A stretch of 64,000 nucleotides of DNA from Ypsolopha sequella (GCA_934047225.1 CAKOHE010000107.1:682001-746000); one strand, 5' to 3'. Shown: positions 34,140 to 44,931, counted from the stretch's first letter. A program made the numbers and translations. The notes: generated by a model from the sequence alone, not told the origin.

Positions 34140-34292
34140 TGTTCAGGGATGCAGTCGTTATGAAAACACGATTTCACTTAATTTGTTTTATTTTGTTGGA
34201 ATACACGCCCAGTGTCTACGGGTTTTAATTGTGTACTAAAAGTCCAAAAGAGCGGCGGCGCGCGCCACAAAGGTGTTCGGTTACACCGAACA
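34140..34292 (-). repeat. 5' LTR of the BEL element
   Basis: Identical to 26578-26730. Followed outward by the ATAAT target duplication. Confidence 0.95.
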
Positions 34293-34486
34293 ATAATTTT
34301 AAATTCATTTTTGCTTATACGAGTAGATGGGTTATTATGTTAACAGATTGTCTATTTTCCTATTAGGTCTATAAATATGTTATTATTTAAGTTTAAATAA
34401 CTATGTAATAATTAACTAAAAGATTGTTTATCTCTGAATAAAATAAAAAAAATAACACCATGAAACAAAACTAAGGTTCTACCTAC

Positions 34487-34873
34487 CAAGGGTCACCTGA
34501 AGCTTGTTCAAGGTTACGGGGAAGATATTTTTCAAATTTCTGTCCATCACTGACCTGGCCGAGTAAGGGTCATAGACGAGTACTCTATTGGTGGTGTGGC
34601 AGGGCGGCGGGTCTGCAGCGACGGTGGGAGGTGCGGGAGGCAGCTCCTCACCCCACACGCGCAGGAAGAGGGAGCGGTTGCCGCGCGTCGCCAGCAGAAG
34701 CGGCGCTTCGCAGGTGGAGCGCAGCGCCACATGCCCACCTGGAGGGGGCGCGCGGCGCGCGGTACAGGGCGTGGCCGGCAGACGGCGCCACGAGCCCGCC
34801 CACTGCACGTGCCGCGCGTCCTCGCGCAGCTCAGCCCTACCGAGCTGTTGTCGCACACGCACGCCACCGGCAC
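34487..34873 (-). CDS. Probable host exon, possibly ionotropic-receptor-like
   Basis: A GC-rich minus-strand exon of 129 codons in otherwise AT-rich DNA, with strong G/C preference at third positions. The donor is 'CCTTG|GTAGGT' (34487/34486) and the acceptor candidate is 'gtgtggtgcag' before 34873. The protein ends 'NRVLVYDPYSARSVMDRNL' then 'KNIFPVTLNKLQVTLG'. An 'NL..(I/L)FP..L..L.V' pattern just before a splice site resembles the region ahead of the ligand-binding lobe in insect ionotropic receptors, but this is a weak resemblance. The N-terminal half is Arg/Ala/Pro-rich. The BEL element sits 195 bp downstream in the same orientation, so it would lie in the following intron. Neighbouring exons were not found. 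Confidence 0.55.
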
Positions 34874-34934
34874 CTGCACCACACACACGTCATCAAGATT
34901 TAGATCAACGTGACGTAGGTTTTACTGAATCAGA

Positions 34935-35040
34935 TTTGATTAACTACATAATTTTTTAGGGTTCCGTGGTCAACAAGGAACCCTTATATTTTCGCCATGT
35001 CCGTCTGTCTGTCCGTCCACGGCTTAGCTCAAAGACCCTT
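34935..35040 (+). repeat. Dispersed lepidopteran 'gttccgt' repeat
   Basis: It reads 'agggttccgtggtcaac', 'aaggaacccttatattttcg' and 'catgtccgtctgtctgtccg'. It has the same arrangement as many copies in moth genomes and ends 37 bp before the piggyBac. Confidence 0.75.
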
Positions 35041-35081
35041 AGTACTAGAAAACTGTAATTTGGCAAGGGTATACATATTAA

Positions 35082-36424
35082 CACTACGGTACACGCGCGC
35101 CTTTTTTTTACTTGAGTACACGCGTGGCCTACTATATTAGGCCATTTTGAAATGTCAATAAATTGTTTATTTATAATTGTTTGATTAAAATAATAAATGG
35201 AATGGAAAAATTATTTATTTAACTTAGTACTACGACATTAAAACTTAGATATGTTATTTAAAATAGTGAACAATCAGCAATTTAGCAAATATCTAAAAAA
35301 AAATTACAAAAATGGCACTTCTGAGATCAGCATATTTTTTTTTAATTAACACTAAATTTAATGACTATTTTATTTGTTTTCGTAGCATTCAGGACACACT
35401 ACTGCTTGGTAATCGGGACAAATCCATTTATTGCAAGTCTTGAACCACTTTTTTGTCGACCGATTTCGGGCTCTCTAGCAGAGTGCACATCGAACGACTC
35501 GTCCTGTCTTTGGTGTCAAATAGTGTTTGAGACTTTCGGGATTATTGAGCTGTGCTGCCTAAAAGTGCTCCAATCCTAAATTTAAGTTGTCGTGGAAGTG
35601 TTTCAATGGATGCCCGACGGATCAAAAGTGGTTTTATCAAATTGAAGGACAGTTCGTTCAAAAAGTTACGCCTGATAATTTTTTCGGGTCAGGCATTCAC
35701 TTGGTTGATTACCAGAGCTTTGATTCTAACAATGTTCATCAAATCAAAAAATAATGTTAGTGGCTATCGACGGCTGTTACGCAGAACACTATAGACTAGA
35801 CTGGACTAGAACTAGACTGGACCCCGCCTTCGATATGCTAGTTCCGAGAGTGGAGCGTTATCTGAATCTGATGTTTCGTCAGATTCACCCAACCTTTCCT
35901 CTTCATCTTGCTGGAGTTCTGACTTACGAACTAGGGCCTGTAATGGGTCCACTTCATCATCTTTACTCTCAATCACATCTTCATCATCAGTATCTAGCTC
36001 ATGTAGCCACCTTTCCACTTGTGAATCATCCATGACGTAATTGGTTATAAATCTATAAAAAATACAAAAATAATATACATTTTATAAATTTAAAATAACA
36101 GTTATTTGATAAACATACAAATATATATACATGTTATAACTCGAGATCATTATTTTAGCGTTATAAATCGATAATACACGAAAAACTACTTACCTGATTT
36201 TGATACACCAATACACGCGCGGACTACTTTAGTAGGCCCGCGCTTTTATCGCCAAATATCTCGCAAGTGCGTTCGCGCAGGGATCGCCCAAGTTACTGAG
36301 ATTGCTACAAATATACTAGACGAGGCTTACCTGGAATCGCTAGCTTCTAGCGCGCAAAACTAAATAGTTACTACAAAAAAAGTAACCCTGGTCTACTATA
36401 GTAGGCCGCGCGTGTACTCTAGTG
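35082..36424 (-). mobile_element. piggyBac-like element, internally deleted
   Basis: Bounded by TTAA at 35078-35081 and 36425-36428, the piggyBac target duplication. Ends are inverted: CACTACGGTACACGCGCG on the left and, reversed, CACTAGAGTACACGCGCG on the right (two mismatches). Further subterminal copies of 'acacgcg', then 'cctactata', then 'taggcc' lie at 35117-35145 and 36213-36242. The 1,343-bp interior keeps only the two ends of a transposase gene. Confidence 0.93.
35385..36033 (-). pseudogene. piggyBac transposase remnant: acidic N-terminus plus C-terminal Cys-rich domain
   Basis: 36033-35812 encodes 'MDDSQVERWLHELDTDDED' and further acidic Ser/Asp text, the usual piggyBac N-terminus. 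35740-35385 encodes, in shifted phases, 'IKALVINQVNA', 'RRNFLNELSFNLIKP', 'TLPRQLKFRIG', and lastly 'RCALC', 'WFKTCNKWICPDYQAVVC' and 'PECYENK', stop. The paired cysteines are the C-terminal zinc-binding domain that contacts the transposon ends. The catalytic Asp core between these parts is missing, along with roughly two thirds of the protein. It cannot catalyse transposition but shows what family the element belongs to. Confidence 0.85.
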
Positions 36425-36428
36425 TTAA

Positions 36429-37554
36429 TCTTTTTTTTTCTTGTCGTGTTGTCGACAATTTAAAAGGAAAAATTCAAACATTATTTCTTTATACGTTATG
36501 TTACCAGCCAAATCCGATTTAAGGACAAACTAGTTTTGCCTAGGCTAAATTAGTTTTACGTAGGCCAAACTAGTTTTCCAGAAATCCTTTCATCCAGAAG
36601 CGAGCCGGTGGTTAATGTTAGAATATTAGGTGTTGAGAGTCACCGAATACTTAATTATTTAATTCTAGCTTTTGCCCGCGGTTTCGCTCGCGTAGAAGTG
36701 TTTCAATTATTGTCAGTTTTCGGCTTGCCGGTGGCTTTATCAACATCTCCTATAGCCTACATGTAAAAAGGGGACTACGATGATGATAAAGAAAACCGCA
36801 TTCAAACCCATTCAGTGGTTCTCGAGTTAAAAAGGAACCTACATATACGTACATGCATACAGAAAGACAAAATAGAAAAAATTTTAGTTTTGGTCTCAGT
36901 ACAATACTCATGAGAATGAATTATTTATTTTGAAATGTATGTACATCATAGACACTTATCGCAAGTCATAAATAATTAATCTGAAAAAAAAAAGAAAAAG
37001 TAAAGTACCTGAAGTGTATATCTGAGATTTGGAGCATTTTTTGTTTGTTTCCTTAGAAAATCTGGTATTTAATTAATAAATCATTGGACTTAATATCGCC
37101 AGATATACTTGCAGAAGCTATAATTGCAAATGATAGGCTCTTGCCGCCAAACTCCAGAGATAATCACCTAATAATTACGAAAATTTTCTTCAGTGGAAAA
37201 AAAACATACATACATACTCTCTCCTGTCTTCCAAAGGGGTAAGCAAAGACTAAAGATTTTCATCTCACTGTAAAAAAACTGGAGTTTTGTGTTCACGAAC
37301 GAAAATGACGAAAATATCGACATATCGTGTTTTATCTTTTATCAACAACACGACAGGTTTGGTGAGTCGACAGGTCTCACAGTTCATCGACCTCTTCGTA
37401 GTTCGTACCCACTAATCTTATTGTTGCTTCTTAAGAGGCTACTCCCCGCAAAACCATAATTTATTCTTCCTTGTTTGAAGAATCTATTATATAAAAATAA
37501 TAAATATTAAAATACATATTTAAAAATATGAATAAATATAATTTAAGCTGTATT
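36429..37554. other. Repeat debris, no gene
   Basis: 36660-36900 ('agcttttgcccgcggtttcg', then 'ctcgcgtagaag') is a relic of a dispersed repeat common in Lepidoptera. 37200-37265 resembles a reversed LINE tail ('ctgtcttccaaaggggtaag'). 37440-37554 is AT-rich. Confidence 0.5.
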
Positions 37555-37614
37555 AGCTTTTTATTTGTAGTTTTAACAATTATATGATAATAATAAAAAA
37601 TAAACTTTATATTT

Positions 37615-37656
37615 TCGATATATTTCGGCCTCATCAGTGAGGCCGTCATCAGTCGA
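37615..37656 (-). ncRNA. Hammerhead-ribozyme-like motif 1
   Basis: On the minus strand: tcga, CTGATGA, c, GGCCTC-actgat-GAGGCC, GAAA, then 'tata' and tcga. Stem I could form from the two tcga blocks (4 bp), and stem II is a perfect 6 bp. An extra C lies between the CTGATGA box and stem II, and stem III is minimal, as in PLE hammerheads. Activity is unproven. Confidence 0.5.
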
Positions 37657-37941
37657 GTGGTTGACAGGTAGAAAATGATAAAAAATATATATGAAAACAA
37701 GTTGATACAGTCTGAAAAGGTTATGATAGGAACTATTTATGTTAAAAAGGACGTAAAATAAAAAAATTAAAAATAAGGTGGTAAAATAAAAAAAGAAACA
37801 GTTTGGAGGGGAGTACTTGCTGATTGGGTCAGTTGGTCGAGTCTGTCAGTGCTGTTCATATAAATAGTTCCTATCATAACCTTTTCAGACTGTATCAACT
37901 TGTTTTCATATAAATTTTTTATTATTTTGTACCTGTCAACC

Positions 37942-37985
37942 ACTCAACTGATGACGGCCTCACTGATGAGGCCGAAATGTATCGA
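37942..37985 (+). ncRNA. Hammerhead-ribozyme-like motif 2, degraded stem I
   Basis: The opposed-arm copy of motif 1: CTGATGA, c, GGCCTC-actgat-GAGGCC, GAAA are intact, but the 5' side of stem I reads 'tcaa' so pairing with 'tcga' is broken. Confidence 0.45.
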
Positions 37986-38045
37986 AAATATAAAGTTTAT
38001 TTTTTATTATTATCATATAATTGTTAAAACTACAAATATTTAAAA

Positions 38046-39288
38046 ATAGTAAGAATATAATATAATGCATTCAGTGTGGCTATTTATTAACAAGAAACTT
38101 AAATAACACAAATAAAAATAAATTAAAAATAATACTTAAAATAGACATTAATCACAAAGAATATAAAATTTTAAAAAATATTGTTTAAATCACTGCCGTG
38201 ATATATTATAATTTTATAATGCATATAATATAATGCACTAGTACTCTTGTTAAAACGGAATCTGTAGAAGTCATTCCAATATTGGGTAACTAAAAATAAT
38301 AATCTACAAAAGTGTTCATATCGAGGCAAAAACTCGTACATATTATTTATGGATTAAAAACTGTAAAAATTATACTAACTTTGAAACGAACAGATATTTC
38401 ATACCAACCTTAAGTTTTTTTTAATAACATAATTTGTGAATAGAATCATTCATAATTAGCTATTAAACGGACCAGGACTAAATAAACAACACTAACTTGA
38501 CCAACATACAAACAGGACATTCACGAACACATATATGTATGTATGGAGACCTGGGTGTATAGGCGAATTTTCTATACAGACAGAATGTTTTTTTAATATA
38601 TTTTATTATTTTTGTTTAAAAGTAGGTTACGAAAATTTAATTAGTCATAAGGTTATGTATTTTTTTATTTCATATCATTCTGTATTAAAAATTTTTACTT
38701 TTCGACTAATGCCGGCCCCAAAGTGGGCCGAAATATGTCTCGAAATTATTTAAAATTGTTATTTTCGTTGTGTCTATAGTAGTGGTGGGTGGTGGTAAAT
38801 TGGGTAGTGGTAATCAAATCACACACTAGAAAATACAAAAAATGTCGTATAAAAATACTAACTACGAAAAGGTTCGGCGTATTTGGAGGTAACATTGTAG
38901 GACGGCTGAATAATATTATGTTACTTGGGTAAAACTACATCCAACTTGAGGTGCTTGGTACCTTCAAATGGGTACTTTCTAAAGCCTACTCTTCTTTTAT
39001 GGATGTACCACGAAACTTAAAATAAAATGTAAATGAAACTCTAAGACAACATATGGAACATTTTTTTTGTTCGTATCACTAAGACTTCTATATGAAAAAC
39101 ATTTTCAACCGAATGGTGTTTTATGGCTTGAGTTCTCTACTTTTTAAGAAAGAAAAGAAAAATTTATTCGCAGAAAAAAAAAAACAACATTACATTTTTG
39201 ATTGTTTCCGCCAAACTTTAAAAAAGTTTATTGGCAGATGTTACTCTCTTAACTTAACTACTAGCCGACTAATACTACAAAAGAAAAA
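38046..39288. other. AT-rich DNA containing a third hammerhead-like fold
   Basis: No gene recognised. The hammerhead-like fold at 38700-38745 is listed separately. Several short open frames here look like chance. Confidence 0.5.
38700..38745 (+). ncRNA. Hammerhead-ribozyme-like motif 3, substituted core
   Basis: The layout is tttcga, CTAATGC, c, GGCCC-caaagt-GGGCC (one reading of the loop), GAAA, 'tatgtc', tcgaaa. Stem I is a perfect 6 bp (tttcga with tcgaaa), stem II pairs, and 'GTC' sits where cleavage would fall. The first core box differs from CTGATGA at two positions, so catalysis is doubtful. Confidence 0.5.
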
Positions 39289-42250
39289 TTACTTATAATT
39301 AAAGTTACACAGATTTTCAATTTTTTTTTTTTTTATTTTAGTTGTGTAGTCATCCAAAAGATGACTATAAACATATTTTTTATAAGTACGCTTAGTTACA
39401 TTTTTTTCCTTGCTTCTTATTGTTACAGGCATTTCATTCAAAATATTAGGTAATAAAAATTTTGTTGTACGCTCACCATAATAATTATTTATTTTTGGGG
39501 TACAAAGCCTTTTGTTTGTGATATTTCTAGTTATAATTTTATGTGATATGGGTGTTTTAAATTGATTACAATTGAAGTTTTCCAAAATGATTACTAATTT
39601 TACTTTCTCCTGAACAGGCAATATTTTACAAATTCCAAACAATTTCTCATATTCTTTTTTACAGCTATTTTTAGTATTTTTATCAACAAGGGTTTTCATT
39701 ATTCTCATTTGCAAAATTTTGATTTGATCTATATATGACCGGAAGGTGCATCCATAACTGCTTAGTCCGAAAGATATAATTGCATCAACAAGTGCGTAAT
39801 ACACTGTATAAAGTGTAGCCCTGTTTACGAATCTACTAAGATGATAAAATTTTGCAAGAATCGCTCTAAGTTTGTTACAAACATTGCTCACATGTGTTTT
39901 CCAAGACATATTTAGATCCACAGTAAGTCCAAGGTATTTATATTCATTTACGAATTCTATCTCACTGCAGTTACAGATCCGCCCTCTGTTGTGTAAACAT
40001 TCATAACCGTGACCCACAATACGTACATTATAATTATTATCTGATTTTATGTATGGTGACCGAATATGCACGCATTTAGTTTTATTTAAGTTTATAATAA
40101 TGCCATTGTCATGGGCCCATTTTACAATATTATCTAAATCAGCTTGTATGTAGGTTTCAATAACTTTTAATTCCTTATGTGCGTAGAACAAGCAGGTACA
40201 TTGAACAATTCTTCACAACGTTAGACATACTATTTACGTGCATAATGTAACCGATGGGCCCATATACAGAACCGGTCGGACCGCCATACATGATCCCCGC
40301 TTCCTCTCCCCTGCTACCACTGATCACTGTAGTTAATTTCCTATTATTTAGATAAGCTCTCATCCAGTCACTTAAAGGGCCTCGAATGCCACATTCTTGC
40401 ATGGCGTGGATTAACTGATCATGATCAAGCGTATCGAAGGCTTTTTTGAAATCTATGAAGACAGCCACTATCTGCTTTTTCTCATTAAGGTTGTTATTGA
40501 TGAAATCTGTAAATTGCACAAGTGCTGTTGCGGTGCTACGGCCACGTCTAAAACCATGTTGTACGTTTGATATTAATGAATGTTTTTCTAAAAATTGAGT
40601 GATTTGCTTAACAATAATCTTTTCCGTTATTTTATTTATAACAGAAAGAATGGCAATTTGTCTATAGTTAGAATAATCTAAGTGGCTACCTTGTTTGTAG
40701 ATAGGTCTGATCAGTGACAGTTTGAGTTCATCTGGGTAAAACCCATTTGACACGCACATATTTACAAAGCTTGTAATAATAGGACTTATTTTAGTTTTTA
40801 TGTATTTTACATCTCTCACCCTTATTTCGTCTGATCCGGGTGGTGTTTCACATTTTAATTCATCAATAATTTTTTCTACCTCAGAACAACTTACTTTTCG
40901 GTATTTAATGCTTACATTTGATTCCTTAACATAATCTGATCTATTTAAAAATTTCGTGTTACATTTATGTTTTATTTTATGTATTTCCTGTGTAAAGGTT
41001 TTAGAAAAATTTGTACATATGTTTTCTGTATTATCTGTTTTGCCTAAATATTTTTGTATAACATCATCTACATTATTTTTATTCCTACCAAGCCAAGTAT
41101 TTATTTTTGACCATATCTTTCTACAGTCAATATTACATTTTTTAATTTCTTCCTGCCTATATGTATTTTTTGCGACATTTATTAATTTACTGACCTTATT
41201 TCTATATCGAGTATATTCTAGCCTCTTAATCATACTTTTCGGCGCCGACTTCCATGTTCTAAACAAATTATCCCTAATATCTAGCATTTTCTTTAAGCGC
41301 TTATCTATCCATGGTTCAACGGAACGTTTTTTCTTAGCGAAACTTTCGCATTTTGAACTTTCGTAAATGTCTCCAAAAATTAAGCAAAGTTTTTTGTACA
41401 ATATCATTGGACATTTACATTCATATAACTCACTCCAGTTCACAGCATCCAGTTTTTCAGAAACCAATTTATTATTCAAAGTCATTACCTTATCACTGTT
41501 GTTACCAATTGGAGAGGTCGTGACGTCATCGACCTCTAACCGTACTCCGATCAGGTAGTGATCAGAAATCTTACAAGTGAGTAGGTACGAGGCCGGCACG
41601 GGGCGCTGGCTTCGCACCCACAAGTGGTCTATGCAAGACGTGACGACGCGACCGTCCACTATCTCCTCACGCGTCACATCCGTAATGGTACACTGCAGTC
41701 CATGTTCACATAATGTATCCTGATATAGTTGTAGTGCTCGACTCGTTTTCTCTTCCCTCAAATTAATATTTGTATCCCCGATGAAAATTGCGTCACAGTG
41801 ATTAGGCACAGTCTTCAAAATTTGCTTCATTTCCTCCACAAATCTAAGCTTGTTTGTTTTGGTGGTCTATAAGCTGCTATTATGTGTATATTTCTGTCAT
41901 CTAACATATTTATCTGTCCATGTATGTATTCTCCCGCATTACCAGTTATATTAATTGTAGAAAAGTTCATCTCTTTACGCGAGAAGATGATTATTCCTCC
42001 TCCTCTCTTTGTTTCTCTGGTGTTCCAGTGTAGGTCATAGTTAGGTATTTTATACATATGTACTTCATCTTGTTTTATATTTACTTCTGATAGAATGATG
42101 ATATGAATCTTATCTTGGCAGGTACTTAGAAGTACAAGTAGTTCATTATAATGCTTTCGCATTGATCGAATATTTAGGTGTATTATATTTATGTTTTTAT
42201 TTGTACTATTGATATCTTGACTCCATATATTTTTATCTGTGTATTTATAC
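39289..42250 (-). pseudogene. LINE-C ORF2: endonuclease-RT with deleted catalytic box
   Basis: The endonuclease begins near 42200 with 'NINIIHLNIRSM' and continues 'IIILSEVNIKQDE' and 'RGGGIIIFSRKE'. A frame change near 41830-41850 leads to 'IFIGDTNINLREE' and 'SCIDHLWVRSQ'. RT follows: 'LIRPIYKQGSHLDYSNYR', 'HGFRRGRSTATALVQF', 'VFIDFKKAFDTLDHD', then 'GGPTGSVYGPIGYIMH'. At about 40194 the frame passes from 'NCSMYL' directly to 'CLFYAHKELK' in another phase. LINE-D, of the same group, has 'CSLYQFADDTCLI' there, so a deletion of about 14 bases has removed FADD. The C-terminal part (40191-39289) is open. Confidence 0.87.
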
Positions 42251-42410
42251 TACTAAGTGGCTTGGTCGATTTAATTAATTTATACTTTGATTAATAAGCC
42301 TCGATAACTACTCGGCTAAAAAAATCGGTCGGGACTTGAAATATAAGTTACGTTAACGTTTTGATCATTTAGTACGTAGGGTGTGCTTTATATCATAACA
42401 AATAAATCAA
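42251..42410. other. Spacer between LINE-C and the inverted-arm region
   Basis: Short AT-rich sequence with nothing recognised. Confidence 0.4.
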
Positions 42411-42785
42411 AGTTTCGCGTACGTGCTGATTGTCACTTAAGGCAATATGCGAAAAAAATACGGGTGTTTCTTTTCTGTATATTTCACGAAATACACGGAA
42501 AATTTTAATAAATTTCTGGTATATGCATGTTGACTATATAATCTAGGGTTTTGAAATTGGAAAACATGTTTGGATAATTTTTCCTCGATAGAAATAATCG
42601 TTGAAATGAGGTCTTCAAACCTTTGATTAATTTAGTGAAGATGCGGTATAACCACAACGCGGTTGGATCCACAAATACAGGTCCAGCGGGCCTATCTTAG
42701 TTTAGTAGTATTCCAGGCGGCGTTTGTGTGCACGTATTTGAAAACACCTTTACCTGTGCTATAAAATCCAGAAAAACCTGCAGAT

Positions 42786-42848
42786 ATGCCTCCGTGTGCA
42801 TTTATCACTCAAGGACAAAAACAAATTTCATGGCATCACTTTCCACTC
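42786..42848 (+). pseudogene. THAP-domain first-exon fragment
   Basis: 21 codons, 'MPPCAFITQGQKQISWHHFP' plus Leu, are followed at once by a good donor, 'CACTC|GTAAGTA'. THAP zinc fingers have an N-terminal C-x(2-4)-C and a Phe-Pro after the histidine region; 'SWHHFPL' fits well, but the second cysteine position is Gln. THAP domains occur in P-element transposases and in host transcription factors. Downstream exons were not found. Confidence 0.5.
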
Positions 42849-44667
42849 GTAAGTACACCAAAACCAGAAAATTTCCTTAAATTACTTTCTGTTTGTTTTG
42901 TTTACACTTCGCCATTTGCAGAAAGGGACGGAAATATTCAACATGAATGTGTGCGACTAGTTCAGTTGCGCTAGCGACGACAGTCTTTCGCTTGCATGCC
43001 GTGTCACGTACAGAGGCACAAACTTGTCTGTTCCGGTGGGCCAAACTAAAATGGCTTCTATTGTCACTACGTGACAGTCTTTGCTACCGGAACAAATAAG
43101 ATTGTTAATCTCTGTAATCACACTAGACTTCACCGCTCGGCTCAGCTCGCTTTCTCTCGGCTTTGTAACGAACCGACCCGACCAAGCAATATCCTGTCTT
43201 GCTCGCTCAAAAGTCTTGTATCGTCAATCTATCTCATTCACTGATGGTAGTTGCATATACATACATAGTACGAAATACCTGTTCCATTTCCCGAATCAGT
43301 CGAGTAAGGGCGTTACGAATCTTCACTAAATTAATCAAAGCTTCAAACACACTTTTTCTCGTCGTTTGACGAATAGGAACCATATACAGAACTCAAACAT
43401 ATTTTATTAGGTGTGTTTCAACAATATTTGATATAAGAAATTTTGCTAGCTATCTTGGTTTTTTTAATAAAAATATAAAACCAACTTTTTTCCCTTTTGC
43501 CCTGAATCCGCCCCTCTCGCACTGCGCGATTTTTCGCTTGGAGTGATAACAGTGACAAAAATAAAATTCGAATAGCCTCTTAAGCATCGTGGTCGCGTCA
43601 GAAATACGCGTACAAAGTAATTGGTATAGATAAAATTATGTTAAGGTGTGTTAGTTCGAAAACCATTTCGAGATTTAGGTTTAAAAAGCCGTATTTTCGA
43701 AGTTTTGGTCTAAAAAACCTCATGATGATGAATATTTTTACGAAAAGGCTGTAACTTCCATTTGCCCTCGTGTGATGTCACTTGAGTAATGGCTGTTTAA
43801 AAATGTGTTCTTTGCTATCAAGATAAATTTATAATCATTTGCTTCAGACTAATTTGACAGCTAGGTGACAGATGAGACAGACCACTTTTTTATAAGCAAT
43901 CACACATCACAATCAGTATAATGTCTAAAATTCTCAAGTGACAAGGTCATCGGACAAATTGTTTAAAAAAAAAATGTTAATTTATATATGAAAATAATGA
44001 AACCTTTGTCCTAAAATGGCGTATACACTCAGAAAATAAAATATAATAAAAAAATATTTTAATAATTAAGCTATGGGAGCCATGGGAGGTAAACAAATGA
44101 AAGGTTAACGCTTCCGTTTTTTAAGTGTCTATCCTGCTCTAAGCAGATGCCGCACATGCAAAACTTCAGTTATTTTGAAATTGCAGCTACATTAGGACAT
44201 TATTTATATATTTTTTATGTAATAAAGATGGTTTTTTCTAGTAAGTATCTGTGGGTGTTGGTGTCTTATCAATCGGTTTTGAAATATGGAAACTGAATCG
44301 CTTTTTTCATGAAATTCATGCTTATTTAAAAGTATTATAATTAAAAAGTGATTGAAAGCATGTTTATTTATAAAGTGTGATTAATAATTGTCTATAATCA
44401 AGAAACACTCCATATTTTTGCCATCTACATTCTACATTGACAGAACTGAATCCAATGCAAAACTGATGTTTAGCATTGTGGAACCCCTTACGGGCGATGG
44501 AGGGGTTCAACAAATTGTGACAAGTGGGGACATGAATAATAATCTTCATGACATAAATATATTTTATTTAATTCGTTTATGAATTTTCTAAAATATTTAT
44601 AAGAAGACAAATATATAAATATAATTTTGGAAGTGCTGTTTTAATTTAATAAAATTTTAAATTGCTA
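42849..44667. other. Interior of the inverted-arm region, no further gene
   Basis: 43023-43101 holds a small inverted pair around 'gttccggt'/'accggaac'. 43348-43600 is the left arm's second block, whose 'ctctcgcactgcgc' segment recurs at 21357. The rest is AT-rich. Confidence 0.5.
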
Positions 44668-44931
44668 TATAAGGTCTTTCAATTTAAATGGAAAGTAATT
44701 TAGGAGGTGATTTGGTATCGATAATACATCACATTCCACTGAAATGTACTTTTTTTTACGCGAACTTTTTCTTCACTTGTCCATACAAACTGAGTGAGCT
44801 GATCGGACCACTTTGTACTGAGAAGTGAAAAAAAGTTCATGCAAAAAAAAGTGCTTTGCAGTGGAATATTATGTATTAACGATACTGAATTACCTCCTAA
44901 ATTACTTTCCATTTAAATTGAAAGACCTTAT
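44668..44931. mobile_element. MITE with about 88-bp TIRs
   Basis: 'aaggtctttcaatttaaatg' and 'gaaagtaatttaggaggt' at the left recur inverted at the right ('acctcctaaattactttc', 'catttaaattgaaagacctt'). TA-rich flanks are consistent with a TA target. The 264-bp element is essentially one long hairpin and has no coding capacity. Confidence 0.88.

Larger units (their letters stand above)
26578..34292 (-). mobile_element. BEL/Pao-type LTR element with envelope-like module (endogenous retrovirus-like)
   Basis: A 7,715-bp insertion on the minus strand. The two 153-bp LTRs (26578-26730 and 34140-34292) are identical base for base, start TGTTC and end GAACA, and are flanked by the 5-bp duplication ATAAT at 26573-26577 and 34293-34297. 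Internal order is primer-binding region, gag, protease, RT, RNase H, integrase, then an envelope-like domain, the order of env-bearing Belpaoviridae. Identical LTRs imply recent insertion, yet the coding region has an in-frame stop and altered catalytic boxes, so this copy is probably not autonomous. Confidence 0.95.
37555..38045. repeat. Foldback: about 185-bp inverted arms with hammerhead-like motifs
   Basis: 37560-37741 is the inverted complement of 37856-38038, with a unique loop of about 115 bp. The arms share 'aaaataaactttatatttt', 'ttgtagttttaacaattata' and 'gttgatacagtctgaaaagg'. Each arm holds CTGATGA, a GGCCTC/GAGGCC hairpin and GAAA in order (37615-37656 on the minus strand and about 37942-37985 on the plus strand). 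Such folds are carried by Penelope-like elements, so this may be a rearranged PLE terminal repeat pair. Confidence 0.85.

Noticed and set aside
34547..34959. Other open frames overlapping the GC-rich exon on both strands
   Set aside because: GC-rich sequence lacks stops in several phases; only the minus frame ending at the GTAGGT donor has sensible splice borders and continuation.
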